This document shows, piece after piece, positions 1-6,531 of a stretch of 32,934 bases of DNA. The DNA comes from Candidatus Gastranaerophilales bacterium (lineage in GTDB: Bacteria; Cyanobacteriota; Vampirovibrionia; Gastranaerophilales; Gastranaerophilaceae), in NCBI GenBank assembly GCA_944324215.1, contig CALUVP010000119.1, forward strand, positions 1 through 32,934. Reading direction: 5' to 3'. The notes beneath the pieces were generated by a model. It worked only from the letters and a program-made list of their open reading frames with translations, had not been told where the DNA came from and searched no databases. Within the stretch, counting starts at the first letter, position 1. Each line of letters opens with the position of its first letter. A program made the translations under genes and the position numbers.

Positions 1-2
1 GA

Positions 3-89
3 GTGCCTAAATTAATCCGTTTCCTGCTGGCGATTTTGTATCGGCGGGTATACTTCAATAATTATAGAGCTTACTCTCCCTATTTATAA
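3..89 (+). CDS. possible 3' end of a gene entering from the left edge (unknown product)
   Basis: One frame is open from the window edge to a TAA at 87-89. Its 28 residues are hydrophobic, then basic and aromatic (LIRFLLAILYRR followed by NNYRAYSPYL), which could be the tail of a membrane-associated protein. The codons include consecutive CGG and CTG, unlike the AT-rich genes that follow. A 28-codon open frame can occur by chance, so this is only a candidate and no function is assigned. Confidence 0.25.
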   Translation: MPKLIRFLLAILYRRVYFNNYRAYSPYL

Positions 90-252
90 AAATGTAGGAA
101 CAAAATAAACACCTATATAAAGTAATATTATTATGTCATATTTTTTTTAATAATTCAAGTTTAATATTTTTTTTTTATAAAAATAGCCAGCTTACCGATA
201 GACAGTATTAGACTTTTTATTAAAAATTGGTTAGATATGAAAGGGATTTATT

Positions 253-456
253 ATGGTGAGTAGTTTTACAAAAATTGAATTGCAAATACTCAATTTGATT
301 GCACGGGGTTTAATATTAGATGATATTGCATTAGAATTGAATATTTCAAAACATACGACAAAACTTCATATAGAATCGATTTATAAAAAATTGAACGTAA
401 CAAATCGAGTACAGGCGGTTGTAAAAGCCATAACACAAGAGATAATAAAAGTTTAA
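253..456 (+). CDS. stand-alone LuxR/GerE-type helix-turn-helix protein
   Basis: The 67-residue product is almost entirely one LuxR-family (GerE/NarL-type) DNA-binding domain. It shows the family pattern: ARGL at 17-20, IALELNIS at 25-32, then the recognition helix with KHTTKLHIESIYKKL and NRVQAV near the end. There is no receiver or ligand-binding domain, so it may be a constitutive regulator or controlled by a partner. AAGGGA at 241-246 is a good ribosome-binding site for this ATG. folP starts 30 bases after its stop, and a histidine-kinase-like gene follows folP. That invites the idea of a split signalling pair, but no phosphorylatable receiver is present. The domain call is firm; the targets are unknown. 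Confidence 0.85.
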   Translation: MVSSFTKIELQILNLIARGLILDDIALELNISKHTTKLHIESIYKKLNVTNRVQAVVKAITQEIIKV

Positions 457-486
457 AAACAAAACAAATCGTGTTAAACTCTTTAT

Positions 487-1611
487 ATGAAAAATTTTGG
501 ATTAAGAGAAGTTAGTAGTAATTTGATAGAGCAAGAGTTAATTTCAATAGGTTTTGATTCTTCGTATTTAAAAAAAGCTTCAGAGAAATTTCGATATAAA
601 AATATAAAGATATATAATTTAACTCCGGCACAAGCAAACATATTGAAACAGACAGCTTTGATTTTTGGAGCAGATTGTGCCGTAAATAGAGATGTTATAA
701 CAGGAAGGGTAGAAAAATCTGATGCTATACTTTGTGGAAGTTTTTCGCAATTGAGGAAAATTTCAACAAAATTAAAATCACAGCCATTTAAACTTGCAAT
801 ATTATCAAATCAAATAGAAAATTTTATAAAATCTAAAGAGCGTCAAACAAAGTTGGTAGGTATTTTAAATATAACTCCTGATTCATTTTCTGACGGAGGA
901 TTTTATCTGTCGCCTGATAGCGCTATAAAAAAATTTATAGAGTTACAGCAAGATGGTGCCGATATTATCGATATTGGGGCTGAAAGTACGCGCCCAGGAT
1001 CTGTTTCTGTAGATGATAAAGAACAAATTGAACGTTTAAAACCTATTTTTAATTTTATTCAAAAAGAAAAGATAAACCGCGTTAAAATAAGTGTTGATAC
1101 AAGGAGTTCAAAAGTTGCAGATTTTGTTCTCAATAACGGTGCAGATATAATAAATGATGTATCAGGTTTTGAATTTGACGTAAAACTTCCGCAAATTATA
1201 TCAAAATATAATGCAGGGGTTATTATTCAACACTCTAAGGGAAGGCCGAGTGATACTCCATATTATGAAAATATTATAGAAGAAGTTTATTGTTCTATGA
1301 AAAAAAAGATTGAATTGGCACTAGAGTACGGAATAAGTGATATAATAGTTGATCCCGGTATAGGTTTTGGAAAAAAAAGAGAAGATAATATTACAATTTT
1401 GGATAATATAGAAAATTTTTATGCATTAGATTTACCGGTGATGATAGGACTTTCCAGAAAACGCGTATTGGGTCTTCAAGAATATGATAATGATTTAAAA
1501 GATGTGTTTACCTTGGCTTATTCTTATCCATTGATAAAAAAAAGGGTTGATTATTTAAGAGTGCATAATGTAAGACTGCACAAAACTTTTTTAAATTCTA
1601 TACCCACGTAG
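487..1611 (+). CDS. folP: dihydropteroate synthase, long form with N-terminal extension
   Basis: FolP condenses 6-hydroxymethyl-dihydropterin diphosphate with p-aminobenzoate in folate synthesis. The TIM-barrel part begins near residue 122 and shows the family signatures: NITPDSFSDGG (128-138), GAESTRPG (164-171), SVDT (202-205), IND (222-224), DPGIGFGK (289-296), SRK (323-325) and the C-terminal RVH (358-360) that binds pterin phosphate. About 120 residues precede the barrel; such extensions occur in some clostridial and cyanobacterial homologues. The usual LMHMxG segment reads IIQHSKG here, keeping the histidine (H249) but not the methionines. No strong Shine-Dalgarno is visible before the ATG. 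It is probably co-transcribed with the HTH gene upstream. Folate also links to trmFO in this window, which uses methylene-tetrahydrofolate. Confidence 0.93.
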   Translation: MKNFGLREVSSNLIEQELISIGFDSSYLKKASEKFRYKNIKIYNLTPAQANILKQTALIFGADCAVNRDVITGRVEKSDAILCGSFSQLRKISTKLKSQPFKLAILSNQIENFIKSKERQTKLVGILNITPDSFSDGGFYLSPDSAIKKFIELQQDGADIIDIGAESTRPGSVSVDDKEQIERLKPIFNFIQKEKINRVKISVDTRSSKVADFVLNNGADIINDVSGFEFDVKLPQIISKYNAGVIIQHSKGRPSDTPYYENIIEEVYCSMKKKIELALEYGISDIIVDPGIGFGKKREDNITILDNIENFYALDLPVMIGLSRKRVLGLQEYDNDLKDVFTLAYSYPLIKKRVDYLRVHNVRLHKTFLNSIPT

Positions 1612-1637
1612 GCAATTTATATTCTAAACAAAATAAT

Positions 1638-1652
1638 GTATATTCTATATAC
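1638..1652. promoter_or_regulatory. short perfect dyad upstream of the kinase-like gene
   Basis: GTATAT-TCT-ATATAC is a perfect 6-bp inverted repeat with a 3-base centre, lying 22 bases before the kinase-like gene. TATATTCTA also occurs just upstream near 1618. It could be a regulator site, but short AT dyads arise easily by chance in this base composition. Confidence 0.25.
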
Positions 1653-1674
1653 AGCTTAGATGAGAATATAGATT

Positions 1675-2568
1675 ATGAGTATAAAAAAAGATTTAATTCA
1701 CATAATCTTAATGGTTATGTTATTGACAGTTCTTCATAATTCAAATAATCAATTTATTGTGATAATATGTATTTTATTGTTAACAGTGTTTTTTGTTCAA
1801 ACCAGAACCGAGTGGAATAGGTTAAGAAAGAAAGAAGTTGAAGATCAAAGAAAGTTCTTCATAGAGGTTCTGACGCACGATTTAAAAACTCCGATACTAG
1901 CTCAATTACGCTGTTTAGAATTGTTATATGACGAAAAGTTTGGAGAATTTAATAATGAAGATCAAAAGGAAATATTGTTTCAGATAAAGGAGTCTTGTCA
2001 CTACGTATTGGAGATGATTTCAAAAGTTTTACGTATATACAAGTTGGAAAAAGGTCAGGCTCCGATTTTGCATGAAAATATTAGTTTGGAAGATATTTTG
2101 TTACAAAGTTTTTCCACAGTAGATCCGTATGCAAAAGAAAAAGGTGTTGAATTTGTGTATTTGGCAACGGGTATAAATACAGAGTTAGAAGCGGAGAAAA
2201 GGGATATTAAAATGGTAATAGAAAATTTGCTTATGAATGCCATTTTGTACTCAAAGTATGGAGAAAAGATTTTTGTGAAATTTGAGAAGACATCACGTTA
2301 TCTGAAATTTGAAATAATCACTAAGGGAAATGTGTTAAGTGAAAGAGATTGTAAAAGGATGTTTAATATCTCTTGCGTAAATGTTCCAAATTATTCAATA
2401 ATAGGACAAGATATAAGTTTATATTTATGCAAAATTATAGCTGATTGTCACAGAGGAAAAGTTTATGCAGAATCAGACGGAGAAATGTATAATAAGTTTA
2501 CATTAGAGCTTCCGTTAGTTAAATCTAAAGAGCCAAATTTATTACAATCGTTGATAATGTCTTATTAA
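1675..2568 (+). CDS. membrane histidine-kinase-like protein with degenerate ATP-binding boxes
   Basis: Two hydrophobic segments (about 8-20 and 26-41) with almost no periplasmic loop are followed by a HisKA-type dimerisation helix carrying the H-box HDLKTP, with the predicted phosphorylated histidine at H68. An N-box-like ENLLMNA lies at 183-189, so N184 and N188 are kept. The later ATP-lid boxes are poor: the usual DxGxG is replaced around 215-230 (ITKGNVLSERDCKRMF), and the GLGL glycine box reads IIGQDISLYLCK around 242-253. It may be a slow kinase, a phosphatase, or a scaffold that has lost catalysis. No response regulator with a receiver domain is adjacent; the nearest DNA-binding protein is the lone LuxR-type HTH at 253-456. 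The short N terminus gives no clue to the signal sensed. Confidence 0.8.
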   Translation: MSIKKDLIHIILMVMLLTVLHNSNNQFIVIICILLLTVFFVQTRTEWNRLRKKEVEDQRKFFIEVLTHDLKTPILAQLRCLELLYDEKFGEFNNEDQKEILFQIKESCHYVLEMISKVLRIYKLEKGQAPILHENISLEDILLQSFSTVDPYAKEKGVEFVYLATGINTELEAEKRDIKMVIENLLMNAILYSKYGEKIFVKFEKTSRYLKFEIITKGNVLSERDCKRMFNISCVNVPNYSIIGQDISLYLCKIIADCHRGKVYAESDGEMYNKFTLELPLVKSKEPNLLQSLIMSY

Positions 2569-2639
2569 CAAATGTAAATAAAATACTTATAAATACTGGA
2601 AAAAGTTATAAAAAATGTTAATATATGAATTGAAGGGAT

Positions 2640-2661
2640 AAATTTTCTTGTAAAGAAATTT
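2640..2661. repeat. weak AT-rich inverted repeat in the 158-bp gap
   Basis: TTTCTT and AAGAAA face each other across GTA, with three more outer pairs after one mismatch. It could be a feeble terminator behind the kinase-like gene, but it lacks a GC stem and a long T-run. The rest of the gap (2569-2726) shows nothing I can name apart from the ribosome-binding site of the next gene. Confidence 0.2.
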
Positions 2662-2726
2662 TAAAAAAGAGGCAATTTTTTAGTTTTACAAGTTTTAGTC
2701 AGTTTATAGTTGATTTAGGTGGAAGT

Positions 2727-4568
2727 GTGAATAAAGAAAAAAGTACAGCAGATAAGATTACGAAACTTTCGGAAAAAGCCCCGGTAACATCACCAATTTT
2801 TCAAGAAAAATTGGTATCAAAGGTTAATTCTTTAACCTTAAATACTCGCGGTAATTCATTAAGTAATCCGCAAAATAAAAATTTTAATAATGAAAAAGGT
2901 TTAACACTAAGTTATAAAATGGTTGTAGAAGAGTTAGTAAAGCTTGCAGGTGTTCCAACTTTGTATGAATTATATACAAAAATTTCCTCATTAATAAATC
3001 AAAATATAGATTCAGCATTTCTCGCAGTAGGCTTGTATAAGGATAAGTCCAATTGTATAAATTTGAAATTACGTGATAAGTATGGAAATTTCTATACAAC
3101 AAAAATATTCCTTAAAGATATTGATAATCCAATTGTACGGGCTTTTAATCAAAAAGAAGTAATATTTAAAGATGATGTGAGTTTTTTAAAAATCGCATAT
3201 TTTAAAAATAATGCAGTAGCGATATTACCTATGCTTTCATCAAACGACAAGTGTATAGGTATAATGATAATAGAAGATAAATGTGCACGTCAAAATATAA
3301 CACTTTATAAGTTAATAGCAAATACAGCAGCTTTGTATACTGATAATATTGATTTGCAGGAGAAAAGTGAAGGATATGTAAATACAGATAACTTAACCTT
3401 ATTGTATAATCATCGCGGTTTTCAGGAGATTTTGTCAAATGAAATTTCTCGAGCAAAGACTAATAAACAAAAGTTATCCATTGTTATGATGGATGTGTGT
3501 AATATTACAAAAATAAATCGAGAATTGGGGCATGCAAAGGGTGATGAAGTTATAAAACTTGTTGCGGAAAAAGTTCGTCAAAATATGCGAGAAGGTGATA
3601 TCGCAGGTCGTTATGGTGGGGATGAAATTGCAATAATATTACCAAATACATCAATTTCTCAGGCAAAGTATGTAGCTGAATATTTGACATATTCATTATC
3701 TTGTTGCTTTATAGATGATGTAGGGCCGGTAAAGGTTTCAGTTGGAATTGCAACTTATCCTGATTGTTCTGAGGATAAAGAAAAATTACTTGTTTTGGCA
3801 GAACAAGCTATGTATATATCTCAAGCAAAAGGATATAAAGATGGTATGTCTGCAATTATTAGTTCTGCAGATTTCAATTTCTGGGACGATGTTGCATTGA
3901 AATCTTATGCAGAAGTTATAGGAAAACGCCATGCTCAGTTGGGTGTAAATTTTGAAGATGAATTGATTTCAAAATTTAACGCTGATCACGCTGTATCAGG
4001 TGCCAGAATATCTGAAATTGCGACATCTCTGGCTGGCGCAATTGATGCTAAGGATCCTTATACTAAAGGTCATTCTACATCTGTTTTAAAATTTTCAGAA
4101 GCTTTGGCAAGGGCAATTAATCTTCCTGAAGAGGAAGTTGAGCGTATAAAATTAGGCGCTCTTCTTCACGATGTAGGAAAGATTGGCATTCCTGAAACAG
4201 TATTGAAAAAAGAAGGTCCTTTATCCGATGAAGAATGGGCAATAATGAAGCAGCATCCGACAATAGGGGCTGAAAAAGTTCTAATGCCAAATCCGTCACT
4301 TAGAGATTTAATTCCAATAGTAAAATATCACCACGAAAGAATTGACGGAAAAGGTTATCCGGAAGGTCTTACAAATGGAGATATTCCGCTTGCAGCTAAA
4401 ATTGTTGCTATTGCAGACACTTACCACGCTCTTATAAGTGATAGACCGTATAGACGTGGTATGGATATAGAAAGAGCTGTTTCAATCCTCGAAGAAGGTG
4501 CAGGGACTCAATGGGATGGAGATTTGGTAAGAACATTTATCCAAATAGCACCGTCTTTAGGAGTTTAG
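2727..4568 (+). CDS. GAF-GGDEF-HD-GYP protein (cyclic-di-GMP synthesis and breakdown)
   Basis: The start is GTG with a clear AGGTGG ribosome-binding site at 2717-2722. Domains: a low-complexity leader (1-60), a probable GAF sensor (about 70-210), GGDEF (about 220-375) and HD-GYP (about 435-610). The cyclase signature RYGGDEI (295-301) is intact, and R288-E-G-D291 sits exactly five residues before it, which is the product-inhibition I-site. The usual DxDxFKxxND stretch is altered: D256 and N264 remain, but the second Asp is Cys and the ND pair is NR. The phosphodiesterase half has HDVGK (481-485), HHERID (535-540) and GKGYP (541-545), the true HD-GYP signature. Both activities look possible, with net output probably set by the GAF domain. 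No transmembrane segment is seen, so it should be cytosolic. Its substrate pool is shared with the cyclase at 13270-15096. Confidence 0.92.
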   Translation: MNKEKSTADKITKLSEKAPVTSPIFQEKLVSKVNSLTLNTRGNSLSNPQNKNFNNEKGLTLSYKMVVEELVKLAGVPTLYELYTKISSLINQNIDSAFLAVGLYKDKSNCINLKLRDKYGNFYTTKIFLKDIDNPIVRAFNQKEVIFKDDVSFLKIAYFKNNAVAILPMLSSNDKCIGIMIIEDKCARQNITLYKLIANTAALYTDNIDLQEKSEGYVNTDNLTLLYNHRGFQEILSNEISRAKTNKQKLSIVMMDVCNITKINRELGHAKGDEVIKLVAEKVRQNMREGDIAGRYGGDEIAIILPNTSISQAKYVAEYLTYSLSCCFIDDVGPVKVSVGIATYPDCSEDKEKLLVLAEQAMYISQAKGYKDGMSAIISSADFNFWDDVALKSYAEVIGKRHAQLGVNFEDELISKFNADHAVSGARISEIATSLAGAIDAKDPYTKGHSTSVLKFSEALARAINLPEEEVERIKLGALLHDVGKIGIPETVLKKEGPLSDEEWAIMKQHPTIGAEKVLMPNPSLRDLIPIVKYHHERIDGKGYPEGLTNGDIPLAAKIVAIADTYHALISDRPYRRGMDIERAVSILEEGAGTQWDGDLVRTFIQIAPSLGV

Positions 4569-4569
4569 A

Positions 4570-5046
4570 CTAAGCTTTCTTAGCATATTTTAAGAAGATT
4601 TGCTCTTTTGTTTGCATGAGCTCTTCTACAATAAGCCATTTGCCGCTAGGTTGTTTTTCGACAACCATATAAGTTTTAAGCTTGTAAGATTCTCCTGAAG
4701 GTTGTCTTAAAGATGTAATTTTATATTTGTCATCTGAAATTTTTATTGCGTTAATATCAGTGTAACTATTTGTGTAATGTCTTAATTTAGCTCCAGCCTG
4801 ACCGATTTTCATTTGAGTAATATAAGTTGACGTATTTGTCTCTACATTTTGAGTTGTTCCATCCGGTTTAATAACTTGTCTTATAATTCTTGCTTTTGGA
4901 GAGTACATTTCGGCTACAGTTGGGCTATAAGAATTTGCAGCTTTCACGTAACTGTTGAAAAACTGAATAGCATCATCTTTATTATCTGCGAAAACAGATA
5001 AGGAAACTCCTATAAATACTATAATTAATGATAATAGTTTCTTCAT
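4570..5046 (-). CDS. secreted NTF2-like (SnoaL-type) protein, unknown role
   Basis: A clear signal peptide opens the protein (MKK, a hydrophobic core, then SVFADN; cleavage likely near residue 20), so the mature 138 residues act outside the inner membrane. The remainder has the length and pattern of an NTF2-like alpha+beta cone: an amphipathic opening helix (DDAIQFFNSYVKAAN), a YSP segment, then alternating strands ending KWLIVEE. No catalytic residues can be assigned. AAGAGGT precedes the ATG. It lies 44 bases after lysC on the same strand and may be read through from it, and it converges with the cyclic-di-GMP gene with a single base between the stop codons. Fold assignment is by pattern only. 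Confidence 0.6.
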   Translation of the reverse strand: MKKLLSLIIVFIGVSLSVFADNKDDAIQFFNSYVKAANSYSPTVAEMYSPKARIIRQVIKPDGTTQNVETNTSTYITQMKIGQAGAKLRHYTNSYTDINAIKISDDKYKITSLRQPSGESYKLKTYMVVEKQPSGKWLIVEELMQTKEQIFLKYAKKA

Positions 5047-5090
5047 TTTTACCTCTTCTTGTGAAACGAAACTTACAGATATTTGTTCAA

Positions 5091-6359
5091 TTAATCTAAG
5101 TCAGGCAAGTCACCTTTAACTTCAGCGATTTCATCACAGTCCAAGTGGAATACTTTATGAAGTCCTTTGACAGCTTCTTTCGCTTGGTCTTCTGCAACAA
5201 TGCAACTTATTTTGATTTCACTTGTAGAAATCATCTTTATATTTATACCTAAATCGGCGAGAGTTTTAAACATCTTAGCGGCTATACCCGGTCTATCAAT
5301 CATGCCAGCACCAACAATAGAAATCTTTGCAATTTTGTCATCTACAAAAACGTTACTATATTCTAACTCTTTCTTTACTTTATCCATTACTTCGAGAGTT
5401 TTATCCAAATCTCCTTTATCAATAGTGAAAGCAATATCATTAGTGTTAAGGGCTTTTCTTGCATAAGATTGTATAATCATATCAACAGAAATATTTTCTT
5501 TAGCAAGTCCGTTAAATAAAACAGCAGCTGTTCCCGGATTATCTTTCACATCACATACAACAACTCTTAACTGTGATAAATCCGATGCAACACCGGTAAC
5601 AGGTCTGTGTAATTCCATCTCGTCAACTCCTACTATTAAAGTTCCTAAATTATCCAACTTAAAAGTACTTCTAACTCTTAAAGGTACGTTATATTGTTTC
5701 GCTGTTTCAACAGCTCTTGGGTGCAAAACATTAGCTCCTACTCTTGCAAGTTCAAGCATTTCTTCATAAGAAATTATATCCAGTCTTGAAGCGTGTGGAA
5801 CAATTCTTGGATCAGTTGTGTATACACCTTCTACATCTGTATAAATATCACATCTTTCAGCCCCGAGCGCTCCTGCTAAAGCTACAGCAGAAGTATCAGA
5901 ACCACCACGTCCAAGAGTTGTTATTTCCAAATCATCTGTAACACCTTGAAAACCAGCAACAACAACAACCTCACCTTTTTCAAGATGACTTTTAATTTTT
6001 TCAGTTTTAATGTTAATAATTCTAGCTTTAGAATGCACCTTTTCCGTCATAATACCGACTTGAATTGCATTCATACTGACAGCAGGGCAACCTTGTGCTT
6101 GCAATGCCATTGCTAATAATGCGATAGAAACTCCTTCTCCTGTTGAAAGAAGCATATCCATTTCCCTAGACGAAGGATTTTCTGAAATATCTTTAGCCAT
6201 TTTGACAAGATAATCCGTAGTGTGTCCCATAGCTGAAACAACAACTACAACATCGTGTCCCAAGTTGCGCTCTCTAATAACGGCCTTTGCTACATTTTTG
6301 ATTTTTTCAGTATCAGCAACGGATGTTCCTCCGAATTTCTGAACGATTAATTTTCTCAT
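5091..6359 (-). CDS. lysC: aspartokinase
   Basis: Aspartokinase phosphorylates aspartate, the first step to lysine, threonine, methionine and diaminopimelate. The N-terminal kinase domain has KFGGTS (8-13), the STGE-VS loop (72-78) and GRGGSDTS (150-157). The C-terminal region from about 265 holds paired ACT domains, the usual site of amino-acid feedback, with two ACT-type openings (VVVCDVKDNPGTAAVLF and ISIVGAGMIDRPGIAAKMF). Its 422 residues match the monofunctional single-chain form. One deviation is visible: the common GEQVS motif reads GEGVS. The promoter at 6386-6414 gives a leader of only about 20 bases, so control is likely allosteric rather than by riboswitch. Confidence 0.95.
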   Translation of the reverse strand: MRKLIVQKFGGTSVADTEKIKNVAKAVIRERNLGHDVVVVVSAMGHTTDYLVKMAKDISENPSSREMDMLLSTGEGVSIALLAMALQAQGCPAVSMNAIQVGIMTEKVHSKARIINIKTEKIKSHLEKGEVVVVAGFQGVTDDLEITTLGRGGSDTSAVALAGALGAERCDIYTDVEGVYTTDPRIVPHASRLDIISYEEMLELARVGANVLHPRAVETAKQYNVPLRVRSTFKLDNLGTLIVGVDEMELHRPVTGVASDLSQLRVVVCDVKDNPGTAAVLFNGLAKENISVDMIIQSYARKALNTNDIAFTIDKGDLDKTLEVMDKVKKELEYSNVFVDDKIAKISIVGAGMIDRPGIAAKMFKTLADLGINIKMISTSEIKISCIVAEDQAKEAVKGLHKVFHLDCDEIAEVKGDLPDLD

Positions 6360-6385
6360 TATCTCTACCTGCTATATTCTTTATT

Positions 6386-6414
6386 ATTATATATATAAAT
6401 AAAATGTTTGACAA
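6386..6414 (-). promoter_or_regulatory. sigma-70-type promoter of lysC
   Basis: Read on the minus strand: TTGTCA, 17 bases, TATAAT (the -10 box is plus-strand 6386-6391, the -35 box 6409-6414). Five of six and six of six consensus bases at ideal spacing. Its -35 box overlaps that of the divergent promoter for the 812-residue gene. Confidence 0.7.
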
Positions 6415-6437
6415 TAATACTATTTTTTTTATATTAT
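6408..6437 (+). promoter_or_regulatory. sigma-70-type promoter for the 812-residue coiled-coil gene
   Basis: A perfect TTGACA at 6408-6413 is followed by TATATT at 6430-6435 (16-base spacer) or TATTAT at 6432-6437 (18-base spacer). The leader would be about 90 bases, ending in AAAAGGAG before the ATG at 6532. The -35 box overlaps that of the lysC promoter on the other strand. Confidence 0.55.
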
Positions 6438-6531
6438 TAAGTTTTGTAAAAAATAGTATATAAGGTTAGCAAAAATAGTTTTTAGCCGTTTTATAGCAAC
6501 TACAATAAAAAAACGAAAAGGAGCATAATTT

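Noticed and set aside
38-64. Minus-strand FliA-type promoter (TAATTATT-N11-GCCGATAC) at the left edge
   Set aside because: Spacing fits, but the -35 is poor, the sequence overlaps a possible reading-frame tail, and no downstream gene can be seen before the window ends.
194-201. FliA-type -10 (ACCGATAG) upstream of the LuxR-type gene
   Set aside because: No TAAA-type -35 at the required spacing; the match to TAAA is at the wrong distance.
4570-4583. Terminator between convergent genes (CTAAG-CTTT-CTTAG)
   Set aside because: The stem is only 5 bp, lies inside the coding end of the minus-strand gene and has no T-run.
5167-5466. Plus-strand open frame of about 99 codons inside lysC
   Set aside because: It is antisense to a well-conserved aspartokinase, has no ribosome-binding site and resembles no protein; a shadow frame.
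6360-6531. Lysine riboswitch in front of lysC
   Set aside because: The predicted lysC leader is only about 20 bases and no lysine-riboswitch core is visible.
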